Source: DASQYE01 sp035940775
Lineage (GTDB): Bacteria; Acidobacteriota; Blastocatellia; Pyrinomonadales; Pyrinomonadaceae
Assembly: GCA_035940775.1 (NCBI GenBank)
Contig: DASZEN010000059.1
Coordinates: 1-64,000 of the forward strand
Direction of reading: 5' to 3'
Length of the DNA: 64,000 bases
The notes beneath the pieces are model-generated. The model made no database searches. It was not told the DNA's origin and worked only from the letters and a program-made list of their open reading frames with translations. Made by a program: the position numbers and the translations under genes. Every line of letters begins with the position of its first letter. Position 1 is the stretch's first letter. This document shows positions 16,337-25,800 of this stretch, in pieces.

Positions 16337-16339
16337 CTG

Positions 16340-16462
16340 TCACATTCCGTTCTGCGCCGCATACCGGGCCATCTCCTTGCGTGGAATGCGCCACGAGAGG
16401 TCTGAGTAAGTAGTGAATTTCTTATTCTTACGAGGCGGCTTCTCATCTATGTACATGAACAT
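16340..16462 (-). CDS. Possible small basic protein upstream of the DUF72 gene
   Basis: A 40-codon frame starting MFMYIDEKPPRKNKKF, then TTYSDLSWRIPRKEMARY, and ending at TGA 16340-16342. It fills the gap between bshB1 and the DUF72 gene, is on their strand, and its stop lies 3 nt before the DUF72 GTG. Lys/Arg-rich with no known domain. The composition looks protein-like, but it could also be a decayed gene end. A second in-frame ATG lies at 16456. Confidence 0.4.
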   Translation of the reverse strand: MFMYIDEKPPRKNKKFTTYSDLSWRIPRKEMARYAAQNGM

Positions 16463-16498
16463 ATCTCTGGTGTCCGGCTTTACATGTTTCCGCTTTCG

Positions 16499-17245
16499 CT
16501 AAGAATAAATATTCATCGGCCGCGTGAGCAGCGCGACGGGGTCTTCGACGTTGAGGGCTTCGCGTACGTAGAAGGCTTCGCCAGCCGCAGCGCCGATGAG
16601 CGAGCCGTAGTAGCGCATGCGGTATTCGATCTGATCCAGAAAGCCCTTCTCGCTGATGCGCGTCGTCGGCTCATCCGCGCCCGGCCTGTAGAATTGCGAT
16701 GCGTGCGCGCGGATGGCGCGCATCTTCGCCTCCACGAAATCCGACACGTCAACGATGAAGGAGGGCGGGACGAGGCGCGAGTAGACGGCGTGGGCCAGCG
16801 CGGGCATGCGCGCCGCCTCCTGGCCCGACTCTTCGTCGTAGCGGCGCATGCTGGCGAGCCGCGCCGCCTCGCGCACGATGCGCGAGGTCGCTGCATGATC
16901 CGGGTGCGGGTCGTCCCAGTGCGAGGTGAAGATCACCTTCGGTTTGCGTGCGCGGATGATGCGCACCATGGCCGTGCGCGCTTCTTCGGTCAGCCATACA
17001 TGGCCGTCAGGCTGTTCCAGGTTGAGCCGCGCATCGAGCCCCATGATGCGCGCCGCCTCGCGCGCTTCCTCCGCCCGTCCTTCCGGTGTGCCGCGCGTTC
17101 CCATCTCGCCGCGCGTCATATCCAGCACGCCCGTACGATACCCCAGCGATTTGAGCTTCAGCAGCGTGCCCGCGACCGTCAGTTCCGCATCGTCCGGATG
17201 CGAGAAGACGGCCAGTGCATCAAGTTCCGTTTCAGGTATGCTCAT
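16499..17245 (-). CDS. bshB1: Bacillithiol biosynthesis deacetylase BshB1
   Basis: 248 aa PIG-L/LmbE deacetylase. The zinc site is given by FSHPDDAE near residue 15 and the later HWDDPHPDHAA. MTRGEMGTRGTPEGRAEEA and SQFYRPGADEP favour BshB1 over generic LmbE proteins. It removes the acetyl group from GlcNAc-malate, the second step of bacillithiol synthesis after BshA. The minus-strand genes bshB1, the small frame, DUF72 and then (after the plus-strand nfu and HExxH genes) bshA do not form one operon. Confidence 0.87.
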   Translation of the reverse strand: MSIPETELDALAVFSHPDDAELTVAGTLLKLKSLGYRTGVLDMTRGEMGTRGTPEGRAEEAREAARIMGLDARLNLEQPDGHVWLTEEARTAMVRIIRARKPKVIFTSHWDDPHPDHAATSRIVREAARLASMRRYDEESGQEAARMPALAHAVYSRLVPPSFIVDVSDFVEAKMRAIRAHASQFYRPGADEPTTRISEKGFLDQIEYRMRYYGSLIGAAAGEAFYVREALNVEDPVALLTRPMNIYS

Positions 17246-17378
17246 GCTTCTCCGTCTGTTTTACAAGTTCCGCGCTCTTGAGATTTAGCCTAACAGGTGC
17301 GCGGCGGTCAAGGCCGGAGTTTGACGCGCCCGCACCCTTGTTGGTAGCCTTTCCGGGCGAAAGGGAGACCGACAAGCG

Positions 17379-18143
17379 ATGCGACTTGTAGTTCTGGGTT
17401 CGGGCACTTCCGTCCCGCATCCGCAGCGCGCGGCGTCCGCCCACTGGCTCGACACAGAAGCGGGCTCCGTCCTGTTGGACGCCAGCGCCGCCTGCGTTCA
17501 TCGCATGGCCCAGGAGAAGCTGGACTGGACGAATCTAGACGCGATCTGGATCAGCCACTTTCACCTGGATCACATAGGCGGTCTCGCCCCCTTCCTGTTC
17601 GGAACGAAACACTCTCCGCAGACGCAGGCGCGGCGCAAGCCGCTCGTGATCTACGGCGGCTACGGGCTCAAGAAGCTGTTTAAGGCGTTCGACGAGGCTG
17701 GTGATTACAAGCTATTGCAGCAGCCCTTCCCCGTCGAACTCAGAGAGGTCGCCCCGCGCGCGGAGTTCGAGCTGCTTCCGGGTCTTCGGGCGCGCACTCT
17801 TTCGACGCCGCACACGCGCGAGAGCCTCGCCATTCGCTTGACGGACGCTCGTGGCTCGTCGCTCGCCTATACTTCGGACACGGGTTACGCGGACGCGCTC
17901 GGCGCTTTCGCCCAGGGCGCTGAGCTTTTCATGATGGAGTGCTCGTTCTGGCGCGACAAGCCCGTTGAGACGCATCTGGAGTTGGCCGATGCGATGCAAC
18001 TGGCCCGTCGCGCCGCGCCCGGAAAAGTTCTGCTGGCGCATCTCTACCCGGAGTGGGACGGCGTGGATATCGCCGCCGAAGCCCGCAAGCACTGGCCCGG
18101 CGAAACCCTTGCGGCGACCGACGGCTTACGGATAACGATTTGA
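17379..18143 (+). CDS. MBL-fold metal-dependent hydrolase (RNase Z-like)
   Basis: 254 aa metallo-beta-lactamase fold: GSGTSVPHPQRAAS at the start, then His60-x-His62-x-Asp64-His65 in SHFHLDHIGG. A later His (STPHT) and Asp (YTSDTGYAD), followed by LLAHLYPEW, complete a two-metal site. The overall pattern is close to RNase Z/arylsulfatase-like members, but the exosite arm of tRNase Z is not obvious. The substrate is unknown. The secreted EEP protein starts 3 nt after its stop, so they are cotranscribed. Confidence 0.8.
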   Translation: MRLVVLGSGTSVPHPQRAASAHWLDTEAGSVLLDASAACVHRMAQEKLDWTNLDAIWISHFHLDHIGGLAPFLFGTKHSPQTQARRKPLVIYGGYGLKKLFKAFDEAGDYKLLQQPFPVELREVAPRAEFELLPGLRARTLSTPHTRESLAIRLTDARGSSLAYTSDTGYADALGAFAQGAELFMMECSFWRDKPVETHLELADAMQLARRAAPGKVLLAHLYPEWDGVDIAAEARKHWPGETLAATDGLRITI

Positions 18144-18145
18144 AG

Positions 18146-19069
18146 ATGACGCACCAAAAGCACAAGCCCGCATGTAAGCTCAAGACCCTATTGTCGCTCT
18201 GTCTTCTGCTCTTCGCTCTTCAGCTTTCGCCTCTCTACGGTGAGGCGCGAGAGCGCGAGCCCGAATTGCTCGAAACGGGCAGCCCGTCGCGGCCACGCAG
18301 CCTCGCCTCAAGCGCTCCCGCTCGCATCAAGATAGTCTCTTACAACATACGCTGGCGCGGCGGCGAGGATTTGCGGCGGCTCATAGAATTGCTCCGCAGC
18401 GATGCTGAGATCGGCGGGGCCAGCATCATCGGTTTGCAGGAGGTCGACCGCAACAAGAAACGGACGGGCAATACGAACACGGCCCGGCTGATCGCCGACG
18501 AGCTGGGGCTCCATTATGCCTGGGCCGCGCCGCCAGCCGCGCCCGGCAAAGAGCGAGACGAGGAAGAGACGGGCGTCGCCATCCTCAGCGTCTATCCCCT
18601 GACGGACGCGAGCCGGATCGTGCTGCCGAACGAGGGCCCCGGCGGCAGGCGTCGCGTCGCGCTCGGCGCAACCGTCACCATTGGCCCACACGCGCTGCGA
18701 GTCTATTCAGTTCACGCCGAGACGCGCACCACCAACGAGCGGCGGTTGCAGCAGTTTCAAGCCGTTCTGGACGATGCGGCCCGTCACGCTAAAACGGAGC
18801 GCGCCGTCGTGCTCGGAGATTTCAACACGATCACGGACGACGACCGGCGCGGCACCTCGCAGCTATTCACGAGCGCAGACTTTCACACGCCCTTCCCCAA
18901 CGACGAGCCGACCTGGAAAACTTTCATCCTCAAGCTCAAGCTCGATTGGGTGTGGTTGAGGAATCTGCGCGCGCTCGACTACGGAATCGACCGCAAAGTC
19001 GGTCTCTCAGACCACTGGCCGCTGTGGGTCAACGTCCGCTTGGATGAGCCGGTCAAGGCGACGCACTAG
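18146..19069 (+). CDS. Secreted endonuclease/exonuclease/phosphatase family protein
   Basis: 307 aa. ATG at 18146, 3 nt after the MBL gene stop, gives a signal peptide (~1-31). The EEP fold is supported by VSYNIRW, Glu99 in LQEVDRN (metal binding), the YSVHAETRT block, Asp225/Asn227 in LGDFNTI and the catalytic Asp289-His290 in GLSDHWPLW. Members cleave phosphodiesters in nucleic acids, lipids or phosphoinositides; the substrate here is unknown. Export makes a periplasmic or extracellular phosphodiesterase likely. Confidence 0.8.
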   Translation: MTHQKHKPACKLKTLLSLCLLLFALQLSPLYGEAREREPELLETGSPSRPRSLASSAPARIKIVSYNIRWRGGEDLRRLIELLRSDAEIGGASIIGLQEVDRNKKRTGNTNTARLIADELGLHYAWAAPPAAPGKERDEEETGVAILSVYPLTDASRIVLPNEGPGGRRRVALGATVTIGPHALRVYSVHAETRTTNERRLQQFQAVLDDAARHAKTERAVVLGDFNTITDDDRRGTSQLFTSADFHTPFPNDEPTWKTFILKLKLDWVWLRNLRALDYGIDRKVGLSDHWPLWVNVRLDEPVKATH

Positions 19070-19185
19070 AAAGCTTTCATCCGAAAGACCGTCGTGGCGG
19101 GGTAGACTTTTTTTTCGCGTATCGGAATGATCGTACAGCGCGTGCGGCGCTATCGAACGCCGCGCAGGCCGAAGGGAGAAAAAGG

Positions 19186-19407
19186 ATGGGCCAGAGAATC
19201 AAAATCTACGATGAGCATAAGAGGCCGATTGGGACTGCCGTTTATGAGTTCGACGAGGAAGCGCCGCTCAGCTCAAGGACGACGCTCGACGGCGCGCCGG
19301 TTCATAATATTACTTCTGCGGGAGACGGCTGGTCGATCTACTGGGTAAATTGGCGCGACAAAAATACAGGGCAATCTTACTCGTCCGTTTATGTTAAGGA
19401 TGAGTAA
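19186..19407 (+). CDS. Small hypothetical protein
   Basis: 73 aa with no domain I recognise: MGQRIKIYDEHKRPIGTAVY and later WSIYWVNWRDKNTG. The beta-rich, hydrophilic, aromatic sequence and a good GAAGGGA site upstream make it a likely real gene. It stands alone 116 nt after the EEP gene; two hairpins follow before the convergent epimerase gene. Confidence 0.55.
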   Translation: MGQRIKIYDEHKRPIGTAVYEFDEEAPLSSRTTLDGAPVHNITSAGDGWSIYWVNWRDKNTGQSYSSVYVKDE

Positions 19408-19440
19408 AAGTTTCGGGGGTTCGGTCGCCGCTCTCCGGTT

Positions 19441-19568
19441 TGAGGCGTGATGCCGGTTTAAGCCCGGGCATCAGCCTCGGGCGGTCAAGAGAGAGCGCGC
19501 TCTCGCCCTACGGATTGCAGTATAGAGCGAGGCGGTGTGCTTCGCCCCAAGGAGCTCACCGCCTCTTC
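19441..19568. terminator. Hairpins between convergent genes
   Basis: GAGGCGTGATGCC (from 19441) pairs with GGCATCAGCCTC with one bulge, and GAGGCGGTG pairs with CACCGCCTC at about 19530-19565. Both lie between the 73-aa gene and the 3' end of the epimerase gene and may stop transcription from either side. Confidence 0.45.
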
Positions 19569-19668
19569 GTCGCGGGGTGCGCTCGCAGGGGGAGACCTCT
19601 TTGAGCGCACAAATCTTCCGCGACGCAATCGGCCTCGCGCTGCCCGCACGGGCCCGTGTTCCCGATTC

Positions 19669-20565
19669 TCAATCAACGCTCAAATACGACCCGTGCTCTA
19701 AATCCTCGATCATTGAGTTGGCGCGCGGCGTCCAACCCAAAAGCTTCATGGCTTTTTCTCCGGACACCTGCTGATCCAGGGCGAGCGCGTCGGCGTATGG
19801 CCCGAGCGTTCGTCGCGCTTCTTCGAGCGGCCAGCTCTCGGTGCGCCCGGCGGCGCCCCCGGCCCGGCTCGCGGCTTCGGCTACTTCGCGAACGCGAACC
19901 GACGGGCCGCTCGACGCATTGAGAAGCGTCGCGGCGGGCGCTCTTTCGAGCGCGCGTACATAGAGGTCGGCCAGGTCATCGACGTGAACCTGCGGCCAGC
20001 GATTCGAGCCCTCTCCGACAAATCGCACCGTCGCCTTTTCACGCGCCGCTTGAACCAGACTCGCGGGGATTCCGCCGCCTCGGCCGTAGACGATGGCCGG
20101 GCGAATGACGATTGCGCGTACGCCGCGGCGCGCTGCGTCCAGTACAAGCTGCTCGTTGGCCGGACGCCACGCGACTAAGGGCGTCGGGTCGAGCGGCCTC
20201 TCTTCGTCCGCGGCCGCCTCGCCCGTATTGCCGTAGACCCAGATGCCGCTCGTATAGATGAAGGGTTTACCGGTTCCTTCGAGCGCTTGAAGAATCGCTT
20301 CGACCGTGGCCCTGTCGGCCTCCGGCGCATCGGCGTCGTTAGTTAAAGCGGTGTGAACGACGGCCTCCGCGTCGCGCGCGGCCTCCGTGAGGCTTTGGGG
20401 CTCTTTCAAATCGCCGCGACGCATACTGATGCCGCGAGCCTGCAAACGCTCGGCAGATGCGTCAGAGCGAGCGAGGCCGACGACTTCGTGGCCCGCCCGC
20501 TGTAACGCCTCGGCGACGGCGCTGCCGATGTATCCGGTCGCTCCCGTCAGCAAGACTCTCATCAT
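19669..20565 (-). CDS. NAD(P)-dependent epimerase/dehydratase (extended SDR)
   Basis: 298 aa Rossmann protein. LLTGATGYIGSAVAEAL is the GxxGxxG dinucleotide site, GDLKEPQSL and AVVHTAL follow, and the active-site region has TSGIWVYGNT and an IRPAIVYGRGGG block. The canonical YxxxK is not obvious, as in several atypical SDRs. The substrate is unknown. It begins 10 nt after the TolC-like gene stop, so it is probably the last gene of the efflux operon although unrelated in function. Confidence 0.8.
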   Translation of the reverse strand: MMRVLLTGATGYIGSAVAEALQRAGHEVVGLARSDASAERLQARGISMRRGDLKEPQSLTEAARDAEAVVHTALTNDADAPEADRATVEAILQALEGTGKPFIYTSGIWVYGNTGEAAADEERPLDPTPLVAWRPANEQLVLDAARRGVRAIVIRPAIVYGRGGGIPASLVQAAREKATVRFVGEGSNRWPQVHVDDLADLYVRALERAPAATLLNASSGPSVRVREVAEAASRAGGAAGRTESWPLEEARRTLGPYADALALDQQVSGEKAMKLLGWTPRANSMIEDLEHGSYLSVD

Positions 20566-20575
20566 CCTTTATCCT

Positions 20576-22798
20576 TTAACGTAATTGGACGACCACGTTG
20601 TTGGCCTGCAAGGAATTGCCCGTGGCGCGCTGCAACTCCGCTATGGCTTTGTTCAGGTCGGTCTGCGCTCGCAGCTCATTGCCGCGAGCGGTCGTCAGGG
20701 CCGTCTGGCGCTCAAGCACGAGGAAGAGCGTCGATTGTCCGGCGTCGAATCTTCTCTGCTCGCTGCTGTACTGCTGTTCGCTGGCGCTGCGCGCGGCGGC
20801 CGCCGCACGAAGCCGCGACCCGGCGGTGCGAACCACCTGCAAGGCGTTACGCACGTCGACCTGAACAAGTTGTTCGAGCTGTTCGCGCTGCGTCTCGATG
20901 CGCCTGCCTTCGACGAGCGAGCGGCCGAGGTTGGCTTCGGCCGTGCGATTCCTGAGCGGCAGATTGACCTGCACGCCGACGCGAAAGTTGCTGTAGCGGT
21001 TGGCGGCGAGACTTCCGAAAGACTGGCCGAACCCTCCTATTAAATCTTCCGGGATCGGCTGCACTGCGGGCGGCGGAAGCGGCGCGAGGCCGTTCAGTAC
21101 GGAAAGCTCGTTGATACGGGCGCGCAAATCCGCGTTGGAGTTCGCCAAGGGGTTGCCGCCCGAAGCCGTCTGGCTGAGCGACCCGGCGAGGCCGACCATG
21201 CCGTAGCTGCCGATCAGGTCGATCTGCGGCTTGGTCTGCTCGCGAAAATATCTCTGGTCTACATGGTTGATCTCGGCGATGACCTCGGACTGCTTCAATT
21301 CCGGGCGATTCGCCAGCGCCGCCGCCATAGCATCAGGCAAGGAGACGACGGGCGGTTCCAAATCCACAGGGTCGGTCGGAATGATCGAGAGATTCCAGAA
21401 CCGTGACTCGCGATTCTCGGCGATCAGGTTCTTCAGATTATTCTCCGAGCGCGAGACATCTTCGAGCGCGCTGTAGACGCTCTGCTCGTAGCCGGAAACC
21501 TGCGCGTCGGCCGCGACCACATCGATCGGGGCGAGTATGCCCTCGGCGACGAGGCGCTTATTGTGCTCAAGCTGCGCGCGCGCATCACGCACGGCGTCGC
21601 GCTGCACCTGCAAATTACGAAGCGCGAAGACCAAATCCCAGTAGGCGCGCTGCACCGCCGCGATCGTTTCAATCGTACGCTGGCGAAACTGTGCGTCCGT
21701 CAGCGAGAGATTCTTCTTGGCGACCTCTATCTGGCGGCGATTCTGGTCAAAGCGCAGGCCGCGCACGAGCGGCTGTGTGTAATTGAAGGTGAGCGCCGTC
21801 GGGAACTGCGGGTTGAAGGCCGCGAACTGGTTGTTGGTCGTCAGGCGAATCGCGGATAAATCGACGCGATAGCCGCCGCCCAGTACGGGCGAGAGCCCCT
21901 CGAATCGAGCCGTGCCCGTGAAATCACTCTGCGTCACAGCGCCGTTGGAGCCGCCGCTTAGAAGACTCGAGGAAGGCGTCTCCGAGCGCTCGTAATAGGA
22001 GAGCGAACTCAAGCGCGGATCGTAGACGCCGCGCGCGCCCTGTAGGTCAAACTCCGCCGCACGGACTATAGTGCGCGCGACCTCTATATCCTTGTTGTTT
22101 GCGAGCGCCATCTCAAGCGCCTCGCGCAGAGAGAGCGGGCGCTGGTCGCTCATGTCCACGCCGACCCGCCCGAGTTCGGGAAAAGGCGCGGGCTCGGCGC
22201 GGTAATCCGGTGCGACCGCCGGGACGCTCGGAAGCGCATCGGGCGCGGGCGTCGGCACGCTCTCGCGTCCGGGCGCGCGCACGACGCCCGGCGGAGACGG
22301 AATCGTGTGCGTCTGCGGGCCCTGCGTCTGCTCCGTGGGAGCGGAGATCGAGCCGCTGCCCGACGGCAGGCTGTCGAGCATCGGGATTGCAGAGGTCGTT
22401 GGGCCCGTCTGCGACGTGGGTGTTGACGGGCCCGCCGGGGCCGCTGGCTGTTGCGAGCCGGACTGTTGGCCCGCCTGCGGCGTCGATGGTTGTGCGCTCT
22501 GCTCTGTCTGCGCGCCCGTCGTAAGAGAGCGCGCGTTTGAGCCCGGCGCTGGCGATTGGCCCTGCGGCGTGTTGGCCGACGGCGCGATGGTCACGCCGCT
22601 CGCGGGAGCGGGCGTCGTCGTCTGTATGACGGGCGTATTGGCGGACGGCGCAGGCGCGACCGTGGTGGTGGTGGTCGTCGTCGTGCCGCCGGATGGAGCG
22701 CCGGTGGTTTGCGCGCCAGCCAACTGCCAGGCGGACGCCAGACACAGCAGCGCAATCGTCAAGAGCGCCCGAACGGTATTTTTTCTAAGGGTCTTCAT
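20576..22798 (-). CDS. TolC-family outer-membrane efflux channel with a low-complexity N-terminus
   Basis: 740 aa, longer than usual (~450-500). A signal peptide (~1-29) is followed by ~190 residues rich in Thr, Pro, Gln, Ser and Ala (including a run of eight Thr), which replaces the usual short N-terminus. The two OEP repeats start near residue 225 (LSLREALEMALANNKDIEVA) and near 490 (LPDAMAAALANRPELKQSE). It should form the outer-membrane exit duct of the RND system encoded just upstream (50 nt gap). The disordered N-terminal region may cross the periplasm or contact peptidoglycan; this is inference. Confidence 0.85.
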   Translation of the reverse strand: MKTLRKNTVRALLTIALLCLASAWQLAGAQTTGAPSGGTTTTTTTTVAPAPSANTPVIQTTTPAPASGVTIAPSANTPQGQSPAPGSNARSLTTGAQTEQSAQPSTPQAGQQSGSQQPAAPAGPSTPTSQTGPTTSAIPMLDSLPSGSGSISAPTEQTQGPQTHTIPSPPGVVRAPGRESVPTPAPDALPSVPAVAPDYRAEPAPFPELGRVGVDMSDQRPLSLREALEMALANNKDIEVARTIVRAAEFDLQGARGVYDPRLSSLSYYERSETPSSSLLSGGSNGAVTQSDFTGTARFEGLSPVLGGGYRVDLSAIRLTTNNQFAAFNPQFPTALTFNYTQPLVRGLRFDQNRRQIEVAKKNLSLTDAQFRQRTIETIAAVQRAYWDLVFALRNLQVQRDAVRDARAQLEHNKRLVAEGILAPIDVVAADAQVSGYEQSVYSALEDVSRSENNLKNLIAENRESRFWNLSIIPTDPVDLEPPVVSLPDAMAAALANRPELKQSEVIAEINHVDQRYFREQTKPQIDLIGSYGMVGLAGSLSQTASGGNPLANSNADLRARINELSVLNGLAPLPPPAVQPIPEDLIGGFGQSFGSLAANRYSNFRVGVQVNLPLRNRTAEANLGRSLVEGRRIETQREQLEQLVQVDVRNALQVVRTAGSRLRAAAAARSASEQQYSSEQRRFDAGQSTLFLVLERQTALTTARGNELRAQTDLNKAIAELQRATGNSLQANNVVVQLR

Positions 22799-22848
22799 AT
22801 CTCTTTTAATAATTAATGGGCCGAAGCGCGCGTCCCTTCCGAGTTCTC

Positions 22849-25800
22849 TTATTGCTTATTGATTAAGCTGAAGAGCGAGGCGGCGGCGGTCGCCGTCTTA
22901 CGCCGGGCCCAGTCAAAGCTGCCCGTCACACCCTTTCCGATCCACGCGAAGATGTGGCTGCGCGCCAGGTCGTCGAAGAGCGAGTAGAAGACCGGCACGG
23001 CCAGCAGCGTCAGCAGGAGGCAGAGCGATTGGCCGCCGACCACGAGGACGCCGATGGAGCGGTTCGTGCCCGCGCCCGGCCCCGTCGAGACGACGAGCGG
23101 CATCATGCCCGCGACCAGTGCGATGGTCGTCATCAGGATGGGTCGCAGGCGGTCGCGGTTGGCCTGGATGATCGCGTCTATGCGATCCATGCCGCGCGCC
23201 CGCAGCTCGTTCGTGTGGTCTATCTGCAAGATGGCGTTCTTCTTGACGACGCCGAACAGAAGCAGGAGACCGAGGCCCGAGAAGATGTTGACCGTCTGTC
23301 CCGTGACCAGCAGCGACAGGATGCCGAACGGGATTGCGAGCGGCAGCGTCAGCAAAATCGTGACCGGGTGAATGAAGGACTCGAACTGCGCGGCCAGCAC
23401 CATGTACATAAAGACGAACGAGAGCAGGAAGGCGAGCATGAAGTAGTAGCCCGCGCGTCCCAGTTCTTTAGAGCGCCCGGCCAGTCCCGTCTTGTATGCC
23501 GGATCGACGTTAAGCTCCTTGACGAACTCCGTCATACGGCTGATGACGGCAGCCTGCGAGCCGCCCGGACGCACGTTGGCGAGCAGCGTCACCTGTCGCT
23601 GGCGATTGAGACGGTCAATCGCCGACGGGCCCGCTCCCTCTTCGACGCTGACCAGATTATCGAGGCTCACCCAGCCGATCTTGGTCGAAGGGACGATCAT
23701 GCGCTTTAAGCCCTCGACGCTCGCGCGAAACTCGCCCGTCGCACGCACGCGCACGTTGTACTGATCCGTGCCCGCGTTGAAGGTAGAGACCTTTTGACCG
23801 GCGACCAGCGTGTTAAGCGTTTGCGCGATGTCGCCGACGCGAACGCCGAGGTCTGCGGCGTGCTCGCGGTGAATCTGTACGCGCAGCTCCGGCTTGCCGT
23901 TGATTAGGGTCGAGTCGGCGTCGACCACGTCGGGAATGGTCTTCATCTTCGCCAGCAGCTCTTCCGAGTACTTCGTCAGTTGTTGAAGATCGGGCCCGCC
24001 GATGACGAATTGAATATCGGCGTTGCGGAAGCCGCCGCCCGAAATGGCCGCGACCTGCTGCACGCTCGTCCGCAGTTGGTCTGGATACTGCTTCAGGTAT
24101 TTGGCCAAAACTTCGGTGCGGGCGCGCACCATCAATTTATCCTGCGTCAGGCTGCGCTCCTTTATCGGCGCGAGACGAACGTAGATGGAAGCGTTGTTGA
24201 CCTGCTCCTGCTGGCCGCCGCCAATGGTGACGAGCGTATCGGTCACTCCTGGCAACTGGCGCACGTCGGCCGCGATCTTTTCGACGAGCGCCGAAGTCGC
24301 GGGCAGCGTGTAGCCCTCCGGCGTACGCACGTTTATTTCGAACTGCGACTGATCGTCTACGGGGAGAAAGTTCTTGCCGACGAGCATGAAGAGCGGCACG
24401 ATGCTCAGAATCACAGCCACGCACAGAAGCACGACGACCCAGCGATGGCGCATCGACCACGTGAGCATCGTCGTGTACGTCCGGTCAATCGGACGATAGA
24501 AGCGCGATTCCTTAGAGGTGCGCTCAGCCTTCGGTACATCCTGCGGCGACGCGGCCGCCTCCTCGCGCTCTTCCGTCTGAGGTTCGACCACCTCGCGAGC
24601 GGGCAGGCCGCGAGAAGCCGGAGAGCCGTCGAAGATGTTTTTCTCCGGCCCGCCTTCACCCGCCGTGACGCGCGATTCATCGGCGAGGGCCGTCCCGGCC
24701 TCTGCCTCCGAGGGTTCGCTGCCCGTCCCCGCCGGAAGCGGGTCGGCCTCGCGCTTGATAAGACGCGCCGCCAGCATCGGCGTCAGCGTGAACGAGACGA
24801 GGAGTGAGACGGCGATGGCGAACGACGAGGTGAACCCGAACGAGGACATGAAGCGCCCGACGATGCCTTTCATGAAGCCGACGGGGATGAAGACGGCGAG
24901 CAAAGATAGAGTCGTCGCCATGACGGCCAGACCTATTTCGCGCGTGCCCTGAATCGCCGCCTGGAAGGGCGGCATCCCCTTCTCTTCGACGAAGCGATAG
25001 ATGTTCTCCAGGACTACAATCGCGTCGTCGATCACGATGCCGACCATCAAGGTCAAAGCGAGCATAGTGATATTGTTCAGCGTATATCCCATCGCCGCCA
25101 TCAATCCGAAGGTCGCAATGATGGAGGTCGGGATGGCGAGCGCGGCGATGATCGTCGAACGAAAGCTCCACAGAAAGATGAAGACGACGAGAGCCGCGAG
25201 GATGCCGCCCTCTATCAGGTGCGTCTCAATGGCTTCGAGCGACGCTTTGATGAAGATGGATTGGTCGCCGACGACCTCTGCCCTGAAACCCTTAGGCAAC
25301 GTCGGCGTGATCTCGTTCAGACGCTCCTTGACGGCGTCGGCGACGGCGACCGTGTTCTGCCCCGATTGCTTCGAGACGATGAGCGTGACGGCGGGCTGAC
25401 CGTTCAGGCGAGCCGCGGTGCGCTGCTCCTCGGCGCCGTCCTCGACGTAGCCGATGTCGCTGATCTTGACCGAGTACGAGCCGCGATTGGCGACCACCAG
25501 TTCGTTAAAGCTGGACGGGTCGGGAATGCGGCCCAGGGTGCGAACGGTCAACTCGCGCGTGCCCTCGTCGACGCGCCCGCCCGGCACTTCCAGATTCTGC
25601 AAGCGCACGGCGGCCGCCACTTCAGCGACCGTCACGTTGTAGGCGCGCAGCTTGTCCGGGTCGACCCAGACCTGTACCTCGCGCTCGCGCCCGCCAACGA
25701 TCTGCACCTGGCCCACGCCATTGATCGACTCGATGCGCTCCTTGATCTGCTTGTCGGCCACGTCCGTCACCTCGCGCAAAGAGCGCGGGGCCGAGACGGC

